From positions 186,001 through 250,000 of the forward strand of contig NZ_MIEU01000011.1 in NCBI RefSeq assembly GCF_001968825.1: DNA of 64,000 nt, in the 5' to 3' direction. The stretch comes from Tersicoccus sp. Bi-70. GTDB taxonomy: Bacteria; Actinomycetota; Actinomycetes; Actinomycetales; Micrococcaceae. The translations under genes were made by a program, and so were the position numbers. Below are positions 7,134-15,431 of this stretch, in pieces; the stretch's first letter is position 1; each line of letters begins with the position of its first letter. The notes beneath the pieces were generated by a model. It ran no database searches. It was given only the letters and a program-made list of their open reading frames with translations, and was not told the origin of the DNA.

Positions 7134-8849
7134 ATGAAACTTGCCACCTTGGCGGACTCGCTCCAGCAGATCGTCGACGGCGCCACCGCAGGTTCTCTTG
7201 AAACCGACGTGCTGGACTTCAAGCGAGATCCGCACACGGTGACCGGCCCGGGGGCGCCGGGCAACCCTCAAGCACGCCTTGTCGAGGAGTTGGTCGATGC
7301 CGTGGTCTGCTTCGCCAACGCTCGAGGGGGTCGGATCGTACTCGGAGTCGACGATCGCTTGCCAGGCCCGGATGCCTTTCTCGGCACTAAGGTCGACCCC
7401 GCATTCCTGCGGAGCAAGGTTTACAACAACACCAGGCCACAGCTGACCGTACCGATCGACGAGGTGGAGTTTGCGGGCACCCGCCTTCTCGTGATCACGG
7501 TTCCTGAGGGTCTTGACTTGGTCACTGACACCAAGGGCAAGGCGCTGGGTCGTAATGGAACGTCCTGCGCGCCCCTGTCCGAGGATGCCAGGCGGGCGTT
7601 GGCCCACGAACGTCGCAATCCTGATCTCACAGCCCGTCCGTCCGATCGAAGTTGGCGCGACGTATCCGCGGCAGCGATGCGGCAGGCGAGAGAATTCCTG
7701 AAGCGGATGACCGACCTCCGGCACCAGATGGCAGACCTAGATGACCTGACACTGCTCCGAGCACTCAACGTGGTCGACCGCGACGATCGACTGTTGATCG
7801 CCGGCGAGACCCTCTTTTGTGATCCCGAGCAGGACGCGCTTGACCTGTTGACCCGATCAGCTGCGGGTGCTGAGCCCTCCGTTCGCCGATTGCGCGAACC
7901 CCTGGTGCTGCTCCTACCTCGCGCGCTCGAAGCGACGCGGGGCAGCATCGATCCGGAAGTGGCGCATATCGGTCTGAGCGGTGGACAGGAGGTTGCACTT
8001 CCCGACTTCTCTCCGATCGCGGTAGACGAGGCGGTCACCAACGCACTCGTACATCGCGATTACTCCCGGCCCGAGCGGGTGGTGATCGATCATTCCCCTA
8101 CAGCCTTGCGTGTATGGTCTCCCGGTGGTCTGCCCTTCGGCGTCACGGAGGATCGACTGCTGAGCACCGTCTCGACGCCCCGAAACCCAACGCTCATGTC
8201 GGCCATGCAACAACTCGGACTGGCGGAGCGCGCCTCCCGCGGCATCGATCGAATGTTCCGCGAGCAAGTGCGTGTTGGTCAGCAGGTTCCAGGGATTCGC
8301 GCTGATGAGTACTCGCTTGAGGTCTACTTCTCCAGCGGTGCTCCAAACCGAGCGTTCGCTGGCTACATAGCGACTCTGCCAACTTCGTTGCGCGAGAACG
8401 TCGATGCCATGCTCTCGCTGGTGCACCTGTGCCAACGCTCGACCCTGACGCTGATCGACGCCACCCGGCTACTGCAGGTCACCGCACCCGAAGCGCGAGA
8501 TCGACTCGATGGGCTGGCTTCGGGTCCCTCGGCTCTGCTTGATCGCGATGGCGACGCACGCCGGGGCGAGAGATGGAGACTACGGCCCAACGTCGCGCGC
8601 GCACTGGGAACCGCTGTGCAGCATCGTGCACGTGCGAGTTCGGCACGACCGCGCGTGGAGGCGCATTTGAGGGAGTACGGCTGGATCACCAACAAGACGA
8701 TTCGGAACATGTTCGACCTGGACGTTCAACAGGCCAATCAAGTCCTCAATGAGCTTCGAGCGGCCAACGTCTTGGTCAAAGATCCTGACGGTCCGAACCG
8801 GGGCCCCGCGATCCGCTGGCTCCCAGCAAAGGCGAAGAAGGACCGATGA
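7134..8849 (+). CDS. AlbA_2 (Schlafen-type)/HATPase putative transcriptional regulator
   Basis: 571-aa protein with an N-terminal AlbA_2 domain (about 20-150; ETDVLDFKRDP, VCFANARGGRIVLGVDD), a GHKL/RecG-like ATP-binding domain (about 290-390; AVDEAVTNALVHRDYS, LRVWSPGGLPFGVT) and a C-terminal winged-helix-like part with helix WITNKTIRNMFDLDVQQANQ (split description, about 515-535). The family is annotated as ATP-dependent RecG-related helicase or transcriptional regulator without firm function, and some members occur in defence islands. Codon use includes more TTG, CTT, GAA and CAT than neighbours, suggesting acquisition between dnaB and the MFS gene. Single gene, no partner. Confidence 0.8.
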   Translation: MKLATLADSLQQIVDGATAGSLETDVLDFKRDPHTVTGPGAPGNPQARLVEELVDAVVCFANARGGRIVLGVDDRLPGPDAFLGTKVDPAFLRSKVYNNTRPQLTVPIDEVEFAGTRLLVITVPEGLDLVTDTKGKALGRNGTSCAPLSEDARRALAHERRNPDLTARPSDRSWRDVSAAAMRQAREFLKRMTDLRHQMADLDDLTLLRALNVVDRDDRLLIAGETLFCDPEQDALDLLTRSAAGAEPSVRRLREPLVLLLPRALEATRGSIDPEVAHIGLSGGQEVALPDFSPIAVDEAVTNALVHRDYSRPERVVIDHSPTALRVWSPGGLPFGVTEDRLLSTVSTPRNPTLMSAMQQLGLAERASRGIDRMFREQVRVGQQVPGIRADEYSLEVYFSSGAPNRAFAGYIATLPTSLRENVDAMLSLVHLCQRSTLTLIDATRLLQVTAPEARDRLDGLASGPSALLDRDGDARRGERWRLRPNVARALGTAVQHRARASSARPRVEAHLREYGWITNKTIRNMFDLDVQQANQVLNELRAANVLVKDPDGPNRGPAIRWLPAKAKKDR

Positions 8850-9165
8850 TGGAGAGGGGTGCTGTGTGACCGGACCTGTCAGCAGTTGTGTCTCGAGCCG
8901 CAGCACCGTCCGGTCGGCGGACGATAACGAGGCCGATGATGCCGGCCGCTGCCAGAACCAACGGCGTCCGGTGTCTGTGACGCTGCACAAGGTTCACGGG
9001 AAGGTCTGTCGATCGTGGCACCACTGAACGAGACACCGTGAAAGGCCGTCCGACCTCGCCGCGGTGAAGGAACGCACCGCCCGAGATCACAACGCGGGCT
9101 ACCTCCAAGCCATCCGACCGCGACGGTCCGGCGGCGATGGCAGGCGCCTACGACACACCACCGGC
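8850..9165. other. intergenic region without recognisable gene
   Basis: 316 bp between the AlbA_2 gene and the end of the MFS gene. Several short overlapping frames are open but none has a start context or a recognisable domain. Base composition in the first half resembles the AlbA_2 gene, so it may be the tail of the same inserted segment. No tRNA or terminator seen. Confidence 0.5.
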
Positions 9166-10596
9166 TCAGCCGGCGGCCTCCGCCTTCAGGTCCGCGACCA
9201 TCTCCTTGGCCTCCTGCTTCGACCCGGCGGACGGGGTGGAGCCCCACAGGGCCTGCCCGTTGGACTCGGGCACCCGGTGGATGGAGACCAGGCCGATGAC
9301 GCCGGCGGTGATCAGGTAGTAGGCCGGCCACATCAGGTCACCGGTCGCGCCGACGAGCGCCTTCATCACGGTCGACGTCGTACCGCCGAACAGCGAGACG
9401 GAGATGTTGAACGCGATCGACAGGGCGCCGGCCCGCACCACGGTCGGGAACAGCGAGGGCAGCGTCGACGGCATCGTCGCGCTGAAGCAGATCAGGCTCA
9501 AGCCCATGATCAGCAGCCCGGCGAGGACGCTGACCTCACCGGTGCCGCGGATCAGCAGCAGGGACGGGATCGACAGCGCGATCAGGGCCACCGAGCCGAT
9601 GCGGACGATCAGCTTCCGCCCGAACCGGTCGGAGAGCCTGCCGATGATGGGGATCATCACCACGCACACGGCCATCACGATGATCTGCAGGATCTGCGAC
9701 GTCACCGGGGAGATGCTGACCGAGCCCTGGACCCGCTCGATGTCGGGGAAGAAGGTCGGCATATACGCGGTGAGCATGTAGTTGGTGACGTTCCACGCCA
9801 GCACGAGGCCGATGCAGGCGAGCAGGTTCGGCCACAGGGAGAAGATCTTCTTGAACTCGCCGGCGACCTTGTGCTCCTTCTCGCGGTCCTCCGACTCCTT
9901 CTCCAGCTGCAGGTACGCGGGGGTGTCCGCGAGCTTGGACCGCAGGTAGACGCCGACGAAACCCAGGGGCAGGGCCAGGAAGAACGGGAGCCGCCAGCCC
10001 CAGGACGTCAGCGCCTCGGCGGGCAGCAGGAGACCGACGAGGGTGGCGATGGTGGCGCCGAGGAGGTAGCCGACGAAGGTGCCGACCTCGAGGAGGCTGC
10101 CGAGGAAGCCGCGGCGGCGGTCCGGCGCGTACTCGGCGATGAACGTCATCGCGTTGCCGTACTCGCCGCCGGTCGAGAAGCCCTGCACCAGCCGGCAGGC
10201 CAGCAGCAGGAACGGGGCGCCGATCCCGATGGCGGCGTAGCTCGGCAGCACGCCGATGGCGAAGGTGCCCAGCGCCATCATGATCATGGTCACCGCGAGC
10301 ACCTTGTTGCGCCCGATGCGGTCCGCCAGCGGTCCGAAGAACATCCCGCCGAACGGGCGGACCAGGAAGGCCACGGCGAACAGACCCGCGACGATGATGC
10401 CACCCGCCACCCCCGCGTCCTTGGGCAGGAAGACCCCCTCGATGGTGGTCTGCAGGTAGCCGTAGACGCCGAAGTCGTACCACTCGGTGACATTGCCGAT
10501 GGCGGCGGCCGCGATGGCCCGCTTGATCACGTCGGGCTTCGTGACGGTGATGTCCTCGACGCGCCACCGTCGACGGACGTTATCGGGACCGAACAT
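9166..10596 (-). CDS. MFS transporter, metabolite:H+ symporter (MHS/ProP-like)
   Basis: 476-aa inner-membrane symporter with 12 predicted helices. It shows the MHS hallmark AIGNVTEWYDFGVYGYL near residue 32, the loop motif GPLADRIGRNKVL, and GEYGNAMTFIAEYAPDRRRG in helices 4-5. MHS proteins import compatible solutes (proline, betaine), dicarboxylates or 2-oxoglutarate; the substrate here is not readable. The start at 10596 has AAAGG 13 nt upstream; a longer in-frame ATG exists but codes for non-membrane sequence in the divergent promoter region. Divergent from the NAD(P)-binding gene at 10775. Confidence 0.88.
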   Translation of the reverse strand: MFGPDNVRRRWRVEDITVTKPDVIKRAIAAAAIGNVTEWYDFGVYGYLQTTIEGVFLPKDAGVAGGIIVAGLFAVAFLVRPFGGMFFGPLADRIGRNKVLAVTMIMMALGTFAIGVLPSYAAIGIGAPFLLLACRLVQGFSTGGEYGNAMTFIAEYAPDRRRGFLGSLLEVGTFVGYLLGATIATLVGLLLPAEALTSWGWRLPFFLALPLGFVGVYLRSKLADTPAYLQLEKESEDREKEHKVAGEFKKIFSLWPNLLACIGLVLAWNVTNYMLTAYMPTFFPDIERVQGSVSISPVTSQILQIIVMAVCVVMIPIIGRLSDRFGRKLIVRIGSVALIALSIPSLLLIRGTGEVSVLAGLLIMGLSLICFSATMPSTLPSLFPTVVRAGALSIAFNISVSLFGGTTSTVMKALVGATGDLMWPAYYLITAGVIGLVSIHRVPESNGQALWGSTPSAGSKQEAKEMVADLKAEAAG

Positions 10597-10774
10597 GGGG
10601 ACCGCTGCCTTTCGTGGGAACCACTCCCGGGCGGAGCAGGTCCACCCTACGCCCGGGCGGGATCGGCCGGCAGGGGCCCGGAACGCCGTGAAAACGTCCC
10701 CCATCCCGGGAATGCCGGGCCTCCGGGCGGCCTTGTGATGGGTGAGCATCCCGCTCCATCGTGAAGGAGAACAC

Positions 10775-11416
10775 ATGGCACGCATCACCGTGATCGGCGG
10801 CACCGGGTACGCCGGCGCCCACCTCGTCGCCGAGGCCGCCCGCCGCGAACACACCGTCACCGCGATCAGCCGCACCGTCCCCGACGAGCAGCTCGACGGC
10901 GTCACCTACCGGGCGGGATCCATCACCGACGACGCCGTCGCCGCGGCCGCCGTGGACGCCGACGTCGTCATCGTGACCGTCTCCCCGCGGGGCACCATGG
11001 CCGGGCAGGTGGCGCCCGCCGCCGAGAACGTCGCCCGGCACGCGCAGCGCAACGGCACCCGGTTCGGGATCATCGGCGGGGCCGGTTCGCTGCGGGTGGC
11101 GCCGGACGGACCCCGGCTGATGGACACCGCCGAGTTCCCCGACGCCTTCAAGGCCGAGGCCGAGGAGTTGACCGACGTCCTCGACTGGCTGCAGCAGCAG
11201 GACGAGGCGCTGGACTGGTTCTTCGTCAGCCCGGCCGCCGGCTTCGGCGCCTACGCGCCCGGTGAGGCCACCGGAACCTATCGCACCGGCGGCGACGTGC
11301 TGCTGACCGACGAGAACGGCCAGTCGGATCTCTCCGGGGCCGACCTCGCGACCGCGATCGTCGACGAGATCGAGCAGCCGGTCCACCACCGGCAGCGGTT
11401 CACGGTCGCGTACTGA
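10775..11416 (+). CDS. NAD(P)H-binding atypical SDR
   Basis: 213-aa single-domain protein with a Rossmann nucleotide site VIGGTGYAGAHLVAEAARR near residue 6. It resembles NmrA-like/YwnB-type NAD(P)H-binding proteins, some of which are stress-related reductases or redox sensors. The ATG is preceded by GAAGGAGA, a strong ribosome site. A kinase-like gene starts 11 bp downstream and is probably co-transcribed. No catalytic tyrosine/lysine pair typical of classical SDR enzymes is obvious, so a reductase role is uncertain. Confidence 0.82.
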   Translation: MARITVIGGTGYAGAHLVAEAARREHTVTAISRTVPDEQLDGVTYRAGSITDDAVAAAAVDADVVIVTVSPRGTMAGQVAPAAENVARHAQRNGTRFGIIGGAGSLRVAPDGPRLMDTAEFPDAFKAEAEELTDVLDWLQQQDEALDWFFVSPAAGFGAYAPGEATGTYRTGGDVLLTDENGQSDLSGADLATAIVDEIEQPVHHRQRFTVAY

Positions 11417-11427
11417 GGCCGCTGCCG

Positions 11428-12204
11428 ATGACGACGCCGGGCGGCGAGCACGCGCACGAGGCCGAGCGGGTGCTCGCCGGCGGCAACATGGGACCGGTGA
11501 GCCGGCGCGGCGACGTCGTCCTGCGGACCACCGGCCCGTGGACCCCGGCGGTCCACCACCTGCTCGCCCACTGCCGTGCGCAGGGGATGGACGGCGTGCC
11601 CGAGCCGCGTGGCGTCGAGACGGACGAGCGGCACGGGGAGCGGGAGGTGCTCGAGTACGTCGACGGGGACGTGCCCGCCTACCCGATGCCGCCCTGGTCG
11701 TGGACCCCCGAGGCCCTCGATTCCGCCGTCGACCTGCTGCGCCGCTTCCATCGGGTGTCCGCGACCGCGGACCGGACCGGCCCGTGGCGCTCGGCGGTCC
11801 ACGAGCCGGTCGAGGTCGTCTGCCACAACGACGCGGCTCCGTACAACATGGTGTTCCGGGACGGCCGCGCGGTGGGGTTGATCGATGTCGACCACGCCTC
11901 GCCCGGTCCGCGGATCTGGGACCTCGCCTACCTCGCGTACCGGATCGTCCCGCTGACCATCGACCGGGCGGACGGCTTCACCGACGCCCAGCGCCAGGCG
12001 CGCCTGAACCGTGTGCTGACGACGTACGGCGAGCCGGCCATCACCGCCGATCGCCTGCTCGAGACGGCGGCCGAGCGACTCGACGAGCTCGCCGTGTTCT
12101 CCGTGGCGAAGGCGGTCGAGCTGGACAACCCGGAGCTGGCCGACCACGCCGCGCTCTACGAACGCGACGCGATGGCCATCCGGGCCCGGCTGTCGGCCCC
12201 CTAG
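11428..12204 (+). CDS. aminoglycoside phosphotransferase/choline kinase-like protein
   Basis: 258-aa protein-kinase-like fold. The catalytic loop is CHNDAAPYN (about 132-140), matching HxDxxxxN, and the metal-binding motif follows as IDVDHASPGPRIWDLAY near 152. It would transfer phosphate from ATP to a small hydroxylated compound. The family includes antibiotic phosphotransferases and choline/homoserine kinases; nothing in the neighbours points to an antibiotic. The start ATG at 11428 follows the previous stop by 11 nt with no strong ribosome site, consistent with translational coupling. Confidence 0.85.
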   Translation: MTTPGGEHAHEAERVLAGGNMGPVSRRGDVVLRTTGPWTPAVHHLLAHCRAQGMDGVPEPRGVETDERHGEREVLEYVDGDVPAYPMPPWSWTPEALDSAVDLLRRFHRVSATADRTGPWRSAVHEPVEVVCHNDAAPYNMVFRDGRAVGLIDVDHASPGPRIWDLAYLAYRIVPLTIDRADGFTDAQRQARLNRVLTTYGEPAITADRLLETAAERLDELAVFSVAKAVELDNPELADHAALYERDAMAIRARLSAP

Positions 12205-12695
12205 CGGGGCGTCGTCGCCGCCGTCTCCAGCGCCGCCAGGGACCGGTCGAGGAACTCGGGCTCGAACGGCGGGACGTTGACGTACTGACGCAGCTTCTCG
12301 GGTACGGCCGACCAGTCGTAGGTCAGCGTCACCTCGGTGCCGGTGCCGGTGCCGGTGCCGGTCGGTTGCAGGTCGTATCGCCACGTCCAGCCGCCGGAGC
12401 GGACGGCGCCGTCGTGTTCCTGGCCGGGCCGCCAGGCGATCGTCCGGTCCGGTTCGAGCGCGATCACCGTGTTGTGCATGACGTAGTCCCCGCCCGCCCC
12501 GGTGTGGAACATGTTCATCGCGAACACCTGACCGACCGCCGTCAGCCGCTCCGTGTCCCGCGCGTCCCGCACCCAGTCGGTAGGTTCGGTCTCCTGGTGG
12601 CGGGACGGGTCGGTCAGGACGGCGAAGACCGCCGCGGGCGGGGCATCGATCGTGCGGGAGCGGACGTACCGCTCCTCGGGGGGCGCCTGCGTCAT
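12201..12695 (-). CDS. SRPBCC family polyketide cyclase/START-like protein
   Basis: 164-aa helix-grip (START/Bet v1) fold protein: the N-terminal strand VRSRTIDAPPAAVFAVLTDPSRH and the late strand WRYDLQP lead to a C-terminal helix. Members bind hydrophobic ligands or act as cyclases/dehydratases; no activity can be assigned. The start at 12695 overlaps the stop of the DUF899 gene (ATGA), so both are one operon and translated together. A short Thr-Gly run is encoded by a hexanucleotide repeat (12336-12359). Confidence 0.85.
   Translation of the reverse strand: MTQAPPEERYVRSRTIDAPPAAVFAVLTDPSRHQETEPTDWVRDARDTERLTAVGQVFAMNMFHTGAGGDYVMHNTVIALEPDRTIAWRPGQEHDGAVRSGGWTWRYDLQPTGTGTGTGTEVTLTYDWSAVPEKLRQYVNVPPFEPEFLDRSLAALETAATTPR
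12336..12359. repeat. coding microsatellite (GGTGCC)x4
   Basis: Four exact tandem GGTGCC units, read on the minus strand as alternating Gly-Thr codons inside the SRPBCC gene. Because the unit is 6 bp, length changes would keep the reading frame. Confidence 0.9.
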
Positions 12696-13477
12696 CGGGT
12701 CACCTGCGGGGCGACCGCGCCGCGCTCGCCGGCGGTGGCAGCGGTGCTGGTCGTGCCGCTCGTGCGCGCCGGCGTGGGATCGGACGTGCCGTCCGGTCCG
12801 TACAGCCGCGCGATGTCGGGGGAGTCCAGCCACCCCTCATACGTGGTGTTGCGCGGCCACCCGGCGGGGGAGTCCTGCCACTCCTCCTGCCGGCCCCACG
12901 GGAGCAGGTCGATCAGCGGGAAGGTGTGCGTCAGTTGCTCGGTGCCGCGACCGTCCGTGTGCCAGGTGCGGTAGACGGTGTCCCCGTCGCGCAGGAACAC
13001 GTTGACCGCGAACCCGGCGCCCGCGGGGGCGCCCATGTCCGCGCCGAACGGGCTGTCGGCGGTGGAGTACCAGGTCATCTTGTTGCCCACGGTGTCGCGG
13101 TAGGCCAGGGCCTCGTCGATCGCCCCCTGCGTGACGACGACGAACCGGGCGTCGTACGTGTCCAGGAAGTCCAGCCTCGTGTACTGGGACGTGAAGCCGG
13201 TGCACCCGCCGCACTGCCACTGCTCCCCGGGGAACCACATGTGGTGGTAGGTGATCAGCTGGGACCGGCCCTCGAAGACGTCGGCCAGCCGTACCGGTCC
13301 GTCCTCACCGGCGAGGGTGTACTCGGGCAGCCGGACCATCGGCAGCCGGCGGCGCTGGGCGGCGATGGCGTCCAGCTCGTGGGTCGCCGCCTTCTCGCGG
13401 AGGCGCAGCTCGTCCAGCTGCTCCCGCCAGGTGTCCGCGTCGACCACCGGAGGCAGTGCGGTAGGGGTGGCGTTCAT
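12692..13477 (-). CDS. DUF899 family thioredoxin-like protein
   Basis: 261-aa DUF899 protein, a thioredoxin-like family of unknown function that is common in soil actinobacteria. Visible family features are LPEYTLAGEDGPVRLADVFEGRSQLI, HHMWFPG, and a CxxC site in WQCGGCTGF near residue 87, which could be redox-active. Start at 13477 is preferred over the ATG six bases earlier because GAGGAG is then correctly spaced. It heads a two-gene operon with the SRPBCC protein, divergent from the zinc alcohol dehydrogenase, with an 18-bp dyad in between. Confidence 0.85.
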   Translation of the reverse strand: MNATPTALPPVVDADTWREQLDELRLREKAATHELDAIAAQRRRLPMVRLPEYTLAGEDGPVRLADVFEGRSQLITYHHMWFPGEQWQCGGCTGFTSQYTRLDFLDTYDARFVVVTQGAIDEALAYRDTVGNKMTWYSTADSPFGADMGAPAGAGFAVNVFLRDGDTVYRTWHTDGRGTEQLTHTFPLIDLLPWGRQEEWQDSPAGWPRNTTYEGWLDSPDIARLYGPDGTSDPTPARTSGTTSTAATAGERGAVAPQVTR

Positions 13478-13533
13478 GTCCATCTCCTCATCGGTCGTGA
13501 GTCACAGATCGCCGGATGCAGCGCCAATGTGGA

Positions 13534-13551
13534 CACTGTACACATACAGTG
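13534..13551. promoter_or_regulatory. 18-bp dyad between DUF899 and alcohol dehydrogenase genes
   Basis: CACTGTA and TACAGTG are exact inverted arms around CACA. The dyad contains TACAGT (13545-13550), a TANNNT -10 candidate for the dehydrogenase gene starting at 13574, so a bound repressor would block that promoter and sit within 57 bp of the DUF899 start. No regulator gene lies next to it, so a TetR/GntR-type protein elsewhere is assumed. Confidence 0.5.
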
Positions 13552-13573
13552 GCACAGGCCTGGCGGAGGTTCA

Positions 13574-14608
13574 ATGGGTAGCATCGCCAGCATGACCACC
13601 ATGACGATTGCCCGGGTCCCCGAGGCCAACGCTCCCTTCGAGATCACCGAGGTCGAGGTCCCCGAACCGGGTCCCGGCCAGGTCCGCGTGCACGTGCGCG
13701 CCTGCGGTGTGTGCCACTCCGATTCCCTGACCGTGGCCGGTGCCATGGGCAACGACTTCCCGCGCGCGCCCGGCCACGAGGTGGCCGGCGAGATCGATGC
13801 CCTGGGTGACGGGGTGAGCGCCTGGAAGGCCGGCCAGCGGGTCGGCGTCGGCTGGTTCGGTGGCTGCGACTTCACCTGCGATTCCTGCCGCCGCGGCGAC
13901 TTCATCTCCTGCGAGAACGGTCTGGTCGCCGGCATCGCCTACGACGGTGGCTACGCGGAGTACATGATCGCGCCCGCCGAGGCGCTGGTGAGCATCCCCG
14001 ACGACCTCTCCGACGTCGACGCCGCCCCGCTGCTGTGCGCGGGTGTGACGACGTTCAACGCGCTGCGTGAGTCGGTCGCCCGGCCCGGCGACGTCGTCGC
14101 CATCCTCGGCGTCGGCGGCCTCGGCCACCTCGGCATCCAGTACGCCGCCAAGATGGGCTTCGAGACCGTCGCGATCGCCCGCGGCACCGACAAGGAGTCC
14201 CTCGCCCGCGACCTCGGCGCCCATCACTACATCGACTCCACGGCGTCGGACGTCGCGGAGGAACTGAACAAGCTCGGCGGCGCGTCGGTCGTGCTCGCCA
14301 CCGTGACGGTGCCGGACGCGATGACGCCGGCCCTCGGTGGTCTGCGCCCGCGCGGCCAGCTCGTGGTCGTCGGTGCCTCCGCCGACCCGATGCAGGTGCC
14401 GCCCTTCGCGCTGATCCCCGGGTCCACCGCCGTCCAGGGTCACGCCTCCGGCACCTCGAAGGACTCCGAGGACGCGCTGAAGTTCAGCGTCCTGACGGGC
14501 GTTCGGCCCTCCATCGAGACGATGCCGCTCAAGGACGCCCAGGCGGCCTATGACAAGATGATGGCCGGCGACGCGCGGTTCCGGATGGTGCTCACCACCG
14601 GCGAGTGA
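13574..14608 (+). CDS. zinc-dependent alcohol dehydrogenase
   Basis: 344-aa medium-chain dehydrogenase converting alcohols and aldehydes with NAD(P). Catalytic zinc ligands are in CGVCHSD and GHEVAGEI, the structural zinc cysteines in CDFTCDSCRRGDFISC, and the cofactor site is GVGGLGHLGIQYA. The sequence fits the AdhP/YahK-like group with a GWFGGC segment. Start chosen at the first ATG (13574) because GGAGG is 5 nt upstream; further ATGs at 13592 and 13601 have none. Followed by a strong hairpin terminator. Confidence 0.93.
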   Translation: MGSIASMTTMTIARVPEANAPFEITEVEVPEPGPGQVRVHVRACGVCHSDSLTVAGAMGNDFPRAPGHEVAGEIDALGDGVSAWKAGQRVGVGWFGGCDFTCDSCRRGDFISCENGLVAGIAYDGGYAEYMIAPAEALVSIPDDLSDVDAAPLLCAGVTTFNALRESVARPGDVVAILGVGGLGHLGIQYAAKMGFETVAIARGTDKESLARDLGAHHYIDSTASDVAEELNKLGGASVVLATVTVPDAMTPALGGLRPRGQLVVVGASADPMQVPPFALIPGSTAVQGHASGTSKDSEDALKFSVLTGVRPSIETMPLKDAQAAYDKMMAGDARFRMVLTTGE

Positions 14609-14630
14609 TCGCCGACGACTGAGTAGGCGA

Positions 14631-14662
14631 CATGCCGTATGCCTCATGGGGCATACGGCATG
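14631..14662. terminator. bidirectional hairpin terminator
   Basis: A perfect 13-bp stem CATGCCGTATGCC/GGCATACGGCATG with a 6-nt loop lies between two convergent genes (alcohol dehydrogenase and the pterin dehydratase-like fusion), followed by TCCCTTCT. It can serve both strands. Confidence 0.85.
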
Positions 14663-14683
14663 TCCCTTCTCCGTCCCCGTTAC

Positions 14684-15331
14684 TCAGCGGCCCAGGCAGG
14701 TGCACACGCACGCTCGATTGCCCTCGGCGTCCGCAAGGACGGTGAAGGTGGGTGCCGGGGAGTCGTCGACGACCGTGCCCCCGGCGGCGACGGCGGCCGC
14801 GATGCGCTCCTCGGCGACGTCGTGCGGCACCCACACATCGAGGTGGAACCGCTGCCGCGGCGTCTCGTGCGGATCCGTGTGCTGGAACCAGACCAGCGGC
14901 GTCTGTCCGGTCCGGTCCACCACGTCCTCGCCGTCCACGTTCTTGGCCGACCCCGTGAGCAGGGCCGCCCAGAAGGGCCCGAGCGCGGCGACGTCCGCGG
15001 TGTCCAGTCCGAGTTCGACGAGGGCCAGCTTGTGCGGCGTCGCCTCGACGCCCAGCCCGGCGGCGATCTCGCTGATGCGACGCGCCAGGTCCACGTCGCG
15101 GTCGGTCACCCCGCCGGCGTCGTGGCTGAGCAGGCGGAACTCGACCGAGCCGTAGTGCAGGCTGATGTCCGGATGGTGATCGGCCTGCTCGGCCGCCTGT
15201 CCCGCGGCCTCCACGAGCGCGAGCCCGGTGCGGAATTCCCGCGTCCGGTAGCGCGCGTGCAGGCCCTGAGCGAGGCGCCGCCAGTCGGTCAGGGAAGCGT
15301 CGAGGATCTGGCTGACGGTGAGGGTCTCCAT
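14684..15331 (-). CDS. pterin-4a-carbinolamine dehydratase-like/VOC fusion protein
   Basis: 215 aa with two domains. Residues about 1-95 match pterin-4a-carbinolamine dehydratase, with the active-site block ADHHPDISLHYGSVEF and LLSHDAGGVTDRDVDLA. Residues about 100-215 form a glyoxalase/VOC-like domain (ALGPFWAALLTG, FHLDVWVP, GNRACVCTC). The dehydratase normally recycles the cofactor of aromatic amino-acid hydroxylases, but no hydroxylase gene is near. Fusions of this type occur in actinobacteria without a defined role. A weak CACGAT box 6 nt before the ATG suggests a leaderless start. Confidence 0.82.
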   Translation of the reverse strand: METLTVSQILDASLTDWRRLAQGLHARYRTREFRTGLALVEAAGQAAEQADHHPDISLHYGSVEFRLLSHDAGGVTDRDVDLARRISEIAAGLGVEATPHKLALVELGLDTADVAALGPFWAALLTGSAKNVDGEDVVDRTGQTPLVWFQHTDPHETPRQRFHLDVWVPHDVAEERIAAAVAAGGTVVDDSPAPTFTVLADAEGNRACVCTCLGR

Positions 15332-15431
15332 GCCGTCATCGTGGCAGGGATCGGCGCACGCGGACAGGGAGGGCGGTCAGTTCCGGTCCGCGGTGCGGAA
15401 CCGTCCTCCCGCTCGCCGGCGAGCGGGTGCC

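Noticed and set aside
9064-10764. 566-codon plus-strand frame through the MHS transporter
   Set aside because: Entirely antisense to a 12-helix protein with family motifs; Asp/His/Gln-rich shadow.
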